This document shows, piece after piece, positions 1-8,275 of a DNA stretch of 64,000 bases. Position 1 is the first letter of the stretch. The number at the start of each line of letters is the position of its first letter. The notes beneath the pieces were generated by a model that was given only the letters and a program-made list of their open reading frames with translations, was not told the DNA's origin and did not search any database. Source of the DNA: an uncultured Bacteroidales bacterium (lineage in GTDB: Bacteria; Bacteroidota; Bacteroidia; Bacteroidales; Paludibacteraceae); NCBI GenBank assembly GCA_934667275.1, contig CAKULK010000002.1, positions 1-64,000 on the forward strand, read 5' to 3'. Both the position numbers and the translations under genes were made by a program.

Positions 1-25
1 AATTGAATTTCATGACACCTCTTGA

Positions 26-55
26 TTGCTTTTTCAAATATTTTCACTAACTTTG
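26..55 (+). promoter_or_regulatory. Bacteroidetes-type promoter upstream of lpxC
   Basis: TTG at 26-28, a 19-bp spacer and TAACTTTG at 48-55 match the Bacteroidetes sigma-ABfr consensus (TTG-N19/20-TAnnTTTG). It would give a leader of about 115 nt before the lpxC ATG at 178. A second candidate lies closer to the gene. Confidence 0.55.
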
Positions 56-99
56 CACTTGCTTGTTGAATCTACGTCCTCGACCAAATATGCACGTAA

Positions 100-131
100 T
101 TTGTGTATTTCAACAAAAAGCAGTACCTTTG
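100..131 (+). promoter_or_regulatory. second promoter candidate for lpxC
   Basis: TTTG at 100-103, a 20-bp spacer and TACCTTTG at 124-131. Transcription would begin near 138, leaving about 40 nt before the lpxC start. Two promoters in series are possible. The sequence does not decide between them. Confidence 0.5.
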
Positions 132-177
132 TCGGTTAAAGTACATTGTTTATCTCGTTAAGGCGAATATATTGAAT

Positions 178-1083
178 ATGGATACAAAACAGCATACTCT
201 CTCCTCCTCCTTCACCCTTTCGGGTAAGGGACTGCATACAGGACTTCAGATTACCGCCACTTTCCGCCCCGCAGCGGAGAATACAGGCGTGCAACTCTGC
301 CGTATCGACCTGCCAGGCAAACCGACCCATCAGGCGCTTGCCGACTATGTGAGTGCCACCGAGCGCGGTACGGTCTTGGAACACGGCGCATGGAAAATAT
401 CCACCGTGGAACATGCCCTCTCGGCGCTCTATGCCCTCGGCGTGGACAACTGCCTTATCGAGTTGGACGGTCCCGAAATGCCTATCCTCGACGGCAGTGC
501 CAAACTATTCGTCAAGGCGATACAGGCGGCAGGCTTGCAGGAGCAGCAGGCGGAACGCAAGGTGTTTGTCGTCAAAGAGCGTATCGAATATGTCTCCGAG
601 CGCGGCAACAAGTTGGTGCTGCTGCCCTCCGACCGGTACGAGGCGGAGGTGATGATTTCTTTCCCGAGCGTGCTGCTGCGTGAGCAGCGTGCCGAACTGC
701 ACGACCTGAGCATCTATCCCCGCGAGATAGCCGCCGCACGTACGTTCTGTTTCGTGCGCGAGATTGAGCCGCTGCTGCGTATGGGATTGATTAAAGGCGG
801 CGACCTGCAAAACGCTCTCGTTATTTACGAGACCCAGATGTCGCAGGAGGGCTTGGACTATATGACCGAGAAACTCGATGCACCGCACCTCGATGCCACC
901 AAACTCGGCTACCTCTCCCCGCTCAACTACCAGAACGAGCCCGCCCGTCACAAACTCCTCGACCTCATCGGCGATATGTCGCTTCTTGGGTGCTATATCC
1001 AAGGTCGTCTCATTGCCGAGCGCCCGGGGCACACTTTCAACACCCAGTGCTGCCGCCAACTGAGAAACAAGGTAATCCAATAA
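178..1083 (+). CDS. lpxC: UDP-3-O-acyl-N-acetylglucosamine deacetylase LpxC (not fused to FabZ)
   Basis: This is the zinc-dependent deacetylase that commits sugar to lipid A synthesis in the cytoplasm. The 301-residue protein has the LpxC hallmarks: GKGLHTG near residue 20, the metal-ligand region STVEHALSAL with His79, and the second zinc site RHKLLDLIGD (His and Asp near 258 and 262), then PGHTFN with the catalytic-region His. I start at the ATG at 178. The reading frame is open back to 103, but those extra residues do not look like LpxC and would overlap the nearer promoter. Many Bacteroidetes carry LpxC as an LpxC-FabZ fusion of about 460 residues. Here translation stops right after the LpxC domain and lpxA follows within 36 bp, so FabZ must be elsewhere. 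Confidence 0.95.
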   Translation: MDTKQHTLSSSFTLSGKGLHTGLQITATFRPAAENTGVQLCRIDLPGKPTHQALADYVSATERGTVLEHGAWKISTVEHALSALYALGVDNCLIELDGPEMPILDGSAKLFVKAIQAAGLQEQQAERKVFVVKERIEYVSERGNKLVLLPSDRYEAEVMISFPSVLLREQRAELHDLSIYPREIAAARTFCFVREIEPLLRMGLIKGGDLQNALVIYETQMSQEGLDYMTEKLDAPHLDATKLGYLSPLNYQNEPARHKLLDLIGDMSLLGCYIQGRLIAERPGHTFNTQCCRQLRNKVIQ

Positions 1084-1084
1084 T

Positions 1085-1119
1085 TTACAAATTACAAATT
1101 ACTAATTACAAATTGACTA
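1085..1119. repeat. 7-bp-period tandem array (TTACAAA units)
   Basis: Four consecutive 7-bp units, TTACAAA, TTACAAA, TTACTAA, TTACAAA, then a diverged TTGACTA that includes the first base of the lpxA start codon. The array fills the whole lpxC-lpxA spacer. Confidence 0.85.
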
Positions 1120-1895
1120 TGACTCAACCATTAGCATACATCCATCCGGAGGCGAAGATTGACCCCTCCGTGCAAATCGGTCCCTTTGTTTTTATCGACA
1201 AAGATGTGGAAATCGGTGCAGGCACCATCATCGATGCCAATGCCACTATCTGTGAGGGCACGCGTATCGGCAAGAACTGCCATATCTTCCCCTCCGCTGT
1301 AGTGGGGGCTATCCCGCAGGACCTGAAGTTCAAAGGCGAGAAGACCTACGCCATCATCGGCGACAACACCACTATCCGCGAGTGCGCCACCGTCCATCGC
1401 GGTACTGCCAGCAAGGGCAAGACCGTGGTCGGCAACAACTGCCTGATTATGGCGTACTGCCACGTGGCACACGACTGCCTGCTCCACGACCATATCATCA
1501 TGTCCAATGCCACCCAGTTGGCGGGCGAGGTCGTAGTGGACGACTGGGCCATCATCGGTGGCGGCACGCTCGTGCACCAGTTTACGCATATCGGTGCGCA
1601 TGTGATGATTCAGGGTGGTACCAAGATAAACAAAGACATCCCGCCTTATGTCATCGCCGCTCGCGAACCGGTTTCGTACTGCGGTATCAACTCGGTTGGA
1701 CTCAACCGCCGCGGTTTCACGCGCGAGCAGATTGCTTCTATCCAGGACACCTATCGCACACTCTATATGTCGGGACTCAATGTGTCGCAGGCTGTCGAGC
1801 AAATTCTTGAGACCGTGCCACAGACTCCGGAGCGCGACACTATCATCGATTTTATCAAAGGTTCACCACGCGGTATCGTACGCGGAATAAACTAA
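1119..1895 (+). CDS. lpxA: acyl-ACP--UDP-N-acetylglucosamine O-acyltransferase LpxA
   Basis: LpxA attaches a 3-hydroxyacyl chain to UDP-GlcNAc, the first step of lipid A synthesis. The 258-residue length is typical. The N-terminal two thirds shows hexapeptide-repeat periodicity of a left-handed beta-helix (for example IHPEAKIDPSVQIGPF, and IDANATICEGTRIGKNCHIF). The sequence AYCHVAHDC near residue 115 carries the catalytic His. The C-terminal third is helical, as in the family. The start at 1119 lies 35 bp after the lpxC stop, and both genes are probably one transcript. Confidence 0.95.
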   Translation: MTQPLAYIHPEAKIDPSVQIGPFVFIDKDVEIGAGTIIDANATICEGTRIGKNCHIFPSAVVGAIPQDLKFKGEKTYAIIGDNTTIRECATVHRGTASKGKTVVGNNCLIMAYCHVAHDCLLHDHIIMSNATQLAGEVVVDDWAIIGGGTLVHQFTHIGAHVMIQGGTKINKDIPPYVIAAREPVSYCGINSVGLNRRGFTREQIASIQDTYRTLYMSGLNVSQAVEQILETVPQTPERDTIIDFIKGSPRGIVRGIN

Positions 1896-1924
1896 TGCGC
1901 AATGCATAGCGTAATAAAATACAA

Positions 1925-2004
1925 TGGTTAATACGTGGTTAATTATATGTTCTTACAAAAATAATTAACGTCTAATTACACGATAATTAACGTTTAATAT
2001 CAAG
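1925..2004. repeat. 11-bp-period array upstream of glnS
   Basis: TGGTTAATACG and TGGTTAATTAT are adjacent at 1925-1946. ATAATTAACGT, CTAATTACACG, ATAATTAACGT and TTAATATCAAG follow in register at 1961-2004. The array ends 5 bp before the glnS start. No TAnnTTTG promoter is visible in the lpxA-glnS spacer. Confidence 0.7.
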
Positions 2005-2009
2005 CAACT

Positions 2010-3692
2010 ATGGAAGAAGAAAGAAGCCTCAATTTTATTGAGCAGATTGTAGAGAAAGACCTCGCAGAGGGCAAGAACGACGGACGCATACAAACGCGTT
2101 TCCCGCCCGAACCCAACGGATACCTCCATATCGGACACGTCAAGGCCATCTGTATGGACTTTGGTATTGCAGAGCGTTACAACGGCGTCTGCAACCTCCG
2201 TTTCGATGATACCAACCCCGTCAAAGAGGACGTGGAATATGTAGATTCTATCCAACAAGACATCGCATGGTTGGGGTTCAAGTGGGGAAATATCTACTAC
2301 GCCAGCGACTATTTCCAGCAACTCTATGACCTTGCTATCCGTTTCATCAAAGAGGGAAAAGCATACGTAGATGAGCAGACTGCCGAGCAGATTGCCGAGC
2401 AGAAAGGTACACCTACCGAACCCGGTGTGGCGTCGCCCTATCGCGACCGCCCCATTGAGGAGAACCTCCGTCTATTCGAGGCTATGCAGGCAGGCGAGAT
2501 AGAGGACGGCAAGATGGTACTTCGCGCCAAGATTGATATGGCGAACCCGAATATGCATTTCCGCGACCCTATCATGTATCGTATCATCACTACCCACCCG
2601 CACCACCGCACAGGGCGTAAGTGGAATGTATATCCGATGTACGACTTTGCACACGGACAAAGCGACTATTTCGAGGGCGTTACTCATTCTATTTGTACCC
2701 TTGAGTTTGTCGTTCACCGTCCGTTGTACGACTATTTTCTCGACCAGTTTGTGGAGGGCGACTACCGTCCGCACCAGTATGAGTTCAACCGCCTGAATAT
2801 CACCTACACCGTGATGTCGAAACGCAAGATGTTGCAACTCGTCAAAGAGGGACTTGTGCGTGGTTGGGACGACCCGCGCATGCCGACAGTCTGCGGTCTG
2901 CGCCGTCGCGGATACACCGCTGAGGCAATCCGCACATTCATCGACAAGATTGGGTACACCAAAGTGGAGGGTATTATTGATGTCAGTCTGCTCGAGCATA
3001 CCGTCCGCGAGAACCTCAAGGAGACTGCCCCGCGGGTTTGCGCTATCTTCGACCCTGTAAAATTGGTTATTACCAACTATGAGGGCAACGGAGAAACGAT
3101 TACTGCGGAGAATATTGACGGGCATCCCGAACTCGGTACACGCGAGATGAATTTTGCCCGCGAACTATATATTGAGCGTGGCGATTTCCTCGAGCAGGCG
3201 GACAAGAACTTCTTCCGCCTCAGCCCCGGCGGGCGTGAGGTGCGGCTCAAATCGGCGTATATCATCCAAGCCACAGGCTGCGAGAAAGATGCCGAGGGCA
3301 ATATCACCACCGTCTATGCCACCTACGACCCTAACTCGAAGTCGGGTACCGAAGGCGGCAACCGTAAGACCAAATCGACTATCAACTGGGTGGAGTGCAA
3401 TTCGTGTATCGATGCCGAAGCACGCCTCTATGACCGTCTGTTTGCTTGCGAGAACCCGTCTGCAGAAGAGGGCGATTTCCGAGACCTGCTCAACCCCAAC
3501 AGCCTCGAAATCAAGACTATCAAGGTCGAGGGCTCGCTCCGCAGCGAACTCCACGCGCCGGTTATCAAGAACGGCATTGCCCAAGAGAACCACTACCAGT
3601 TGCTCAAACAGGGCTATTTTGTGGTCGATCCTGACACCACCGCCGACCATCTTGTCCTCAACCGCACCGCCTCATTGAAGGACAATCGATGA
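2010..3692 (+). CDS. glnS: glutaminyl-tRNA synthetase
   Basis: This class I aminoacyl-tRNA synthetase charges tRNA-Gln in the cytosol. The 560-residue protein has the Rossmann signature PPEPNGYLHIGHVKA near residue 35-50 (HIGH motif) and the second ATP-binding motif VMSKRKM near residue 270 (KMSKS-like). GlnRS-type active-site sequence is visible in RFDDTNP, and the C-terminal half is the anticodon-binding beta-barrel part. The start at 2010 is followed by an N-terminal helix (NFIEQIVEKDLAEGK) typical of GlnS. The gene follows lpxA in the same direction after a 114-bp AT-rich spacer. Confidence 0.96.
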   Translation: MEEERSLNFIEQIVEKDLAEGKNDGRIQTRFPPEPNGYLHIGHVKAICMDFGIAERYNGVCNLRFDDTNPVKEDVEYVDSIQQDIAWLGFKWGNIYYASDYFQQLYDLAIRFIKEGKAYVDEQTAEQIAEQKGTPTEPGVASPYRDRPIEENLRLFEAMQAGEIEDGKMVLRAKIDMANPNMHFRDPIMYRIITTHPHHRTGRKWNVYPMYDFAHGQSDYFEGVTHSICTLEFVVHRPLYDYFLDQFVEGDYRPHQYEFNRLNITYTVMSKRKMLQLVKEGLVRGWDDPRMPTVCGLRRRGYTAEAIRTFIDKIGYTKVEGIIDVSLLEHTVRENLKETAPRVCAIFDPVKLVITNYEGNGETITAENIDGHPELGTREMNFARELYIERGDFLEQADKNFFRLSPGGREVRLKSAYIIQATGCEKDAEGNITTVYATYDPNSKSGTEGGNRKTKSTINWVECNSCIDAEARLYDRLFACENPSAEEGDFRDLLNPNSLEIKTIKVEGSLRSELHAPVIKNGIAQENHYQLLKQGYFVVDPDTTADHLVLNRTASLKDNR

Positions 3693-3701
3693 CCTCCCCC
3701 A

Positions 3702-3757
3702 CCCCTCCGGGAGCACCCCACTGCGCGTTGTTCGTGGGGACCCTGCAACAGGAGGGG
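3702..3757. repeat. nested GC-rich inverted repeat between glnS and the aldo/keto reductase gene
   Basis: The outer arms are CCCCTCC (3702-3708) and GGAGGGG (3751-3757). The inner arms are CCCCAC (3716-3721) and GTGGGG (3734-3739). It separates two convergent genes and could act as a terminator for both, although no T-run follows. The CTCCCC/ACCCC wording recurs inside the gene at 34,348. Confidence 0.5.
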
Positions 3758-3850
3758 CTATCAGAGAACACATCTGTTCCCCTGCTCTTGCAAAAGTGCG
3801 GGGGAGCAATCGTATGTGTCTAAACCCGATAAAGGATAATGATGACCTGT

Positions 3851-4735
3851 TTATTCGTCTTCGGGGGCGTTGTCTGCATCCACGCAGAAACCGCCACATA
3901 CAGGAAGTCCCGATATGGTCTGCATATCCTCTTCGGAAAGCATAAAATCGAATACACCCAGGTTTTCCTTGATGCGTTGCAAGTTGGTGGATTTGGGTAT
4001 AGGCACTATGCCTTGTTGTATAATCCAGCGCAAACAAATTTGTGCCACACTCCTGTTGTGTTGTTTGGCTATTGCAGCAAGTACTTCGTTTTGGAGAACC
4101 TGCCCGTTGCCCAATGGTCCCCATGCTTCCATTGCGATATTATTATCCTTGCAGAAACGGATTGTGGAGGCGGAATTGAATCCGGGATGTACTTCTATCT
4201 GATTGACCATAGGCATGATGTCTGCCATACCCATCAGCGGCAGCAGATGATGAGGCAGAAAATTGCACACGCCTATCGCGCGAATGCGTCCGTCGCGGTA
4301 CAATTTTTCAAATGCTTTCCAAGTGGAACGGTTTATTTCCTTCCAATCACTATGCCATTTGACGACAGCGGGTGTATGGATCAGATACAAGTCGAGATAT
4401 TCCAGTCCGAGGCGTTCCATAGAGGTGTCAAACGCTTTGAGCATATTGTCATAGCCGCGGTCTGTATTCCACACCTTTGTGCTGACAAAGACATCCTCCC
4501 TGCTTATTATGCCGTCGGATATACATTCTTGTACCGCCTTGCCTACATGCCGTTCCGTATGGTACACCATAGCCGTATCAATGTTGCGATATCCCGCCTT
4601 GATACATTCTTTAACGGTACCGATAAACTCATCGCCATATCCCGCACTCCAATCAGCAGGCATGGTCCCGTATCCGATAACGGGCATTTCTACCCCATTT
4701 CTAAGAGTGATTCTTGGTAGTTCCTCTGTGTTCAT
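3851..4735 (-). CDS. aldo/keto reductase
   Basis: This is a soluble NAD(P)H-dependent oxidoreductase of the AKR superfamily (294 residues). The catalytic tetrad is visible: Asp and Tyr in NIDTAMVYHTE, Lys in VSTKVWN and His in LYLIHTPAV. The C-terminal cofactor-binding region IVPIPKSTNLQRIKENL is also typical. I choose ATG 4735, where MNTEELPRITLRNGVEMP begins the first strand. The frame is open further upstream, but that would overlap the preceding gene. It lies 10 bp downstream of an HxlR regulator on the same strand, so the two form an operon. The substrate is not predictable. Confidence 0.93.
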   Translation of the reverse strand: MNTEELPRITLRNGVEMPVIGYGTMPADWSAGYGDEFIGTVKECIKAGYRNIDTAMVYHTERHVGKAVQECISDGIISREDVFVSTKVWNTDRGYDNMLKAFDTSMERLGLEYLDLYLIHTPAVVKWHSDWKEINRSTWKAFEKLYRDGRIRAIGVCNFLPHHLLPLMGMADIMPMVNQIEVHPGFNSASTIRFCKDNNIAMEAWGPLGNGQVLQNEVLAAIAKQHNRSVAQICLRWIIQQGIVPIPKSTNLQRIKENLGVFDFMLSEEDMQTISGLPVCGGFCVDADNAPEDE

Positions 4736-4745
4736 ATTTTTGTTT

Positions 4746-5096
4746 TTAACGGTTATTGCCTCTTTGTGCTTTGATTGCAGCCCCGTATTTTTCTCCCCAT
4801 TCCAGCATTTTGTCAAACAACGGAATGAGCGTATGGCAGAGTGCCGTCTCTTTGTATACCACGGTCACGGGGCTGGTGTTTGTTATCGTCCGTGTAATCA
4901 GCCCTAATTCTTCCATTTCTTTGAGTTCTTTGGACAACATGCGTGTCGTCAGTTTGGGAATACTCCGTTCTATCTCACGAAATCGGGTATTGCCACATTC
5001 ACAAATGGAACATAGGATCTGCACTCTCCATTTGGTTCCGATAATATCGATTGTGTCTTGCAAGGATTGAAAATCCATATCGCATTTCGCATTCAT
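4746..5096 (-). CDS. HxlR-family winged-helix transcriptional regulator
   Basis: This is a 116-residue protein with one HxlR/MarR-like winged helix. DTIDIIGTKWRVQIL is the characteristic first helix, the recognition region follows in RFREIERSIPKLTTRMLSKEL, and the wing in VVYKETALCHTL. HxlR regulators often respond to electrophiles or oxidants and control nearby oxidoreductases, which fits the reductase 10 bp downstream (inference). Cys residues near the N-terminus (Cys5) and at 30-34 (CSICEC) could be sensory. I cannot show this. Confidence 0.9.
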   Translation of the reverse strand: MNAKCDMDFQSLQDTIDIIGTKWRVQILCSICECGNTRFREIERSIPKLTTRMLSKELKEMEELGLITRTITNTSPVTVVYKETALCHTLIPLFDKMLEWGEKYGAAIKAQRGNNR

Positions 5097-5122
5097 GTGG
5101 GTTCTTTTTTGTTAGTTGATTA

Positions 5123-5130
5123 CAAAAGTA
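5123..5130 (-). promoter_or_regulatory. -7 element for the HxlR/reductase operon
   Basis: On the minus strand TACTTTTG lies 27 bp upstream of the HxlR ATG. No TTG element stands at the usual 19-21 bp spacing, so the promoter is incomplete or relies on an activator. Confidence 0.4.
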
Positions 5131-5218
5131 TATCAATAAGTATGCCAAAGAATACAGATAACGCAACAGGGAGTGTGTTTTTTGATGTTTTTTATGATTA
5201 GAGGCACTTAAACAGGAA

Positions 5219-5246
5219 ACCGCACCCTCGTTAGTGAAGGTGCGGT
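5219..5246. other. hairpin in the 418-bp spacer before hsdR
   Basis: Arms ACCGCACC (5219-5226) and GGTGCGGT (5239-5246) flank a 12-nt loop. No T-run follows on either strand. Apart from this hairpin and the two promoters, I see nothing else in 5097-5514. Confidence 0.5.
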
Positions 5247-5413
5247 GCAGAGTAGTACGAGAGTAGAGGTTGCCATACGTGCAACGGGTATGCAATGACA
5301 ATACATAGGAAATCCCCAATAATAGTGCGCCATTAGGTATTGCAACGCCATACGGAGACAAAATGGAGGCAATACAAAGACATCTTAAATCAATGTTTTT
5401 TCTTTACCGATAC

Positions 5414-5444
5414 TTGTTTTATTCGCTAAAAATCATTAACTTTG
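5414..5444 (+). promoter_or_regulatory. promoter of the type I restriction-modification operon
   Basis: TTG at 5414-5416, a 20-bp spacer and TAACTTTG at 5437-5444. Initiation near 5451 gives a leader of about 64 nt before the hsdR ATG at 5515. Confidence 0.7.
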
Positions 5445-5514
5445 CACCCGGTAACCAACTTCCGATAATTTTGCATTATCGAACGGAACGTATTACCCTG
5501 AAATCATACCGATT

Positions 5515-8263
5515 ATGACACCCGAAGAAAAAGCAAGACTAAAAATAGATGAAAAGTTAGAGGCTGCCGGATGGCGTGTGGTCAGTCGTGCGGAATTTGT
5601 ACCCGACGAGGCAGTTGCCGTTACGGAAGGGCTGTTGGAGGGTAATGATGAAGCCGATTATCTGCTTTTCCTTATGGGAAAGGCAGTAGGCGTGGTAGAA
5701 GCCAAACGCGAGGAAACGGACGTGAATACGCCAAAGGTGATTGCGCAGGCGGAGGGCTATACGCATAAATTGCCTGCGTGGTGCGCGGCGTGGCAAAACC
5801 CATTGCCGTTGGTGTGGCTCTCTAACGGGAAGCAGTATTTTTTCCGCGATTTGCGCGATACCGACCAAACGGAATATACCGAGGTGGAGCGTTTTTCTCT
5901 CACCCAAAGAGGTAGTGAAACTATTGCAAATCCCCGACCGTTATGCAGGGTTGCCTCTGATACAGAAACGCGGTCTGCGCGATTGCCAATACGAGGGTAT
6001 ATATAATCTGGAGCAAAGTCTCAAAGCGGGCAAAGAACGTGCCTTGATGGTACTGGCTACAGGTGCAGGCAAGACCTATCTAGCTATTACCATGGCATAT
6101 CGGCTGCTCAACTATGCGCAGTATCACCGCGTGCTGTTTTTGGTGGACAGGAATAACCTCGGACGTCAGGCAGAACGCGAGTTCGGTTCGTACCGCCTTA
6201 CCGAATCGGGCGACCCGTTCAATACTATCTTTGGTGTGGACAGACTGAAATCGGGTCAGATAGACCAGGGTGCCAATGTGGTTATTTCCACCATCCAGCG
6301 TCTGTTTTCCCTCTTGAGCGGCGAGCCTGTGACGGACAACAACGAGGACGACGAAACGCCGTTGGACGATGATGACGAAAGGGACAATACCCCTGCGGTA
6401 ATACTACCGGGTACCCCGCAGTTGCCGCGCGACTATTTCGACCTTATCATCATTGACGAGTGCCACCGCTCTATCTACAGCAGTTGGCGTGCGGTATTGG
6501 ACTATTTCGGCAATGCCGTCAAGGTAGGTCTGACCGCTACGCCCGCCCCGCAGACGTTGGCATATTTCGAGCAGAACAGAGTGGTGAACTACACACTTGA
6601 AAAATCCATTCTCGACCATGTGAACGTGGGGTACCGTACTTATCGTATCAAGACTGAAGTAACCGAGAACGGCGGGGCTATCCGCGAGGGGGACAAAACC
6701 AAACAGGAAACGGTATATACGGGCAAGACCGAAGAGGTGGTCAGCACGGATACCACGCAATATACCAAAGAAGAACTCAACCGCAGCATCATCAATCCAT
6801 CGCAAATCAAACTGATTTTGCAGACCTACAAAGACGCGGTTTATACGGAGATGTTCACCGACCCGCAACGTGAGGCGGACTTTAACTACCTCCCAAAGAC
6901 GCTTATCTTTGCCCTCAACGACCGTCATGCAGACAATATCGTCCGCATTGCAGAGGAGGTGTTCGGCAGGGAACACAGCGACGGTTTTGTGCAGAAAATC
7001 ACGTATAGCGCAGGCAATACAGACCAACTCATCAAAGATTTCTGCAACGAGAAGCGTTTCCGTATTGCCGTAACGGTAACGCTTGTGGCAACGGGCATCG
7101 ACATCAAACCGCTGGAGGTGGTGATGTTTATGCGTTATGTAAAATCGCAACTGCTCTACGAACAGATGAAAGGGCGCGGTGTGCGCACTATCGGTGACGA
7201 TGTGTTGCGCAATGTAACGCCGAATGCTTTCTCCAAAGACCTGTTCTTTTTGGTGGATGCAGTAGGCGTTACCGAGGGCGAGCATACTATTCCGCAACCG
7301 CAAGGCGGACAACCGCCGGTGCCTTCTTTGGAAAAACTGCTCGAAATGATTGTGCACGGCGATGTGTCTGACGATAATCTGTGGCTCTTGTCCCAACGCA
7401 TCAGCCGTATCAATGCCCGCTATGAGGACAAAGAGCGGGACAAGTTCTGCGCCTTGGCAGGTATCAGTATGGAGAAACTGGCTTTGCGTATTGCGCAGGC
7501 AGTGTTGCCTGGCGAGGGAAATATCACGCTGCCGCCCTATACCGACATCAACCAACCCAACACGGAGAGGAAAGTCTTGGTACAAGAAATAGTGCAACAT
7601 AAAGCGGCACGCGACTACCTGCTCGAACTGAACAAGGGCTATATCAACACCCTCCAGCCAGGAGAAGATGCACTTATCTCCAAGGGCTTTACCATAGAAG
7701 AGGCGCAACAGACGGTGGATGCATTTGAGCAGTATGTCCAAACGCACAAAGACGAGATAGAAGCCCTGCAAATCATCTATTCGGGCAATCCGCTCAACCG
7801 CGAGATGCTGGAAGAACTGGTAGCAACGCTACAGAATACAAATGCGCAATTCGAGCCGCACCGCCTGTGGAACAGTTACGCCTTGGTGCAACCCGACAAT
7901 GTGAAACATTTCAAAAACGACGAGCGCGAACAGCGCAACCTGCTGACCAATATCATTCAGTTGGTACGCTTTGCATACAAGCAAATCAACCGATTGGACA
8001 CGCTATCCGCCACCGCAAACCAATACTTCAACCTTTGGTGCGGACAGGCACAGCGCAGTCTGACACAAGCACAAACAGACATCTTCCGACATATCAAAGA
8101 CTATATCGTTGCCAACGGCAGTTGCGACATAGACGAGTATATGGAATTGGACGGAGACTGCGAATCGGAAGCCGCTTTCCTGTTGCAAACCGTCGGCAGG
8201 GGCGCACTCCGAGAACACCTGAATACTTTGGCAAAATTTATTGTCTATCAACGAACCGCATAA
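5515..8263 (+). pseudogene. hsdR: type I restriction endonuclease subunit HsdR, frameshifted
   Basis: HsdR is the ATP-driven translocase and nuclease of a type I restriction complex. The first frame (5515 to about 5896) holds the PD-(D/E)xK-like nuclease domain, with an Asp in NDEADYLLF and VEAKRE. The second frame carries the SF2 helicase motifs: I in LATGAGKTY, II in IIIDECHRS, III in GLTATP, VI in QMKGRGVRT, then the EcoEI-type C-terminal domain. Reading passes from one frame to the other at a run of five T (5892-5896). Removing one T restores EVERFLSPKEVVKLL. As written, the nuclease domain (about 126 residues) ends in a 163-residue ORF and the translocase (about 790 residues) has no good start. 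This may be slippage-based switching, a fixed mutation or a base-call error. Confidence 0.9.
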
Positions 8264-8275
8264 AAACAGCATAGT

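Noticed and set aside
3672..4124. 150-codon minus-strand frame over the glnS-reductase spacer
   Set aside because: It overlaps the aldo/keto reductase gene in another frame and has no protein-family features.
5219..5246. Rho-independent terminator before hsdR
   Set aside because: The stem is good, but no T-run follows on either strand and no gene ends nearby on either side. I list it only as a hairpin.
5892..5896. Programmed ribosomal frameshifting in hsdR
   Set aside because: The run GTTTTTCTC is not a classic slippery heptamer, the required shift is +1, and no stop codon or structure is suitably placed. An indel is simpler.
6404..7771. 455-codon minus-strand open frame opposite hsdR
   Set aside because: It lies entirely over the helicase motifs of hsdR on the other strand. 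Its protein has no family pattern and is rich in His, Arg and Leu, as expected from an antisense frame of a GC-rich gene.
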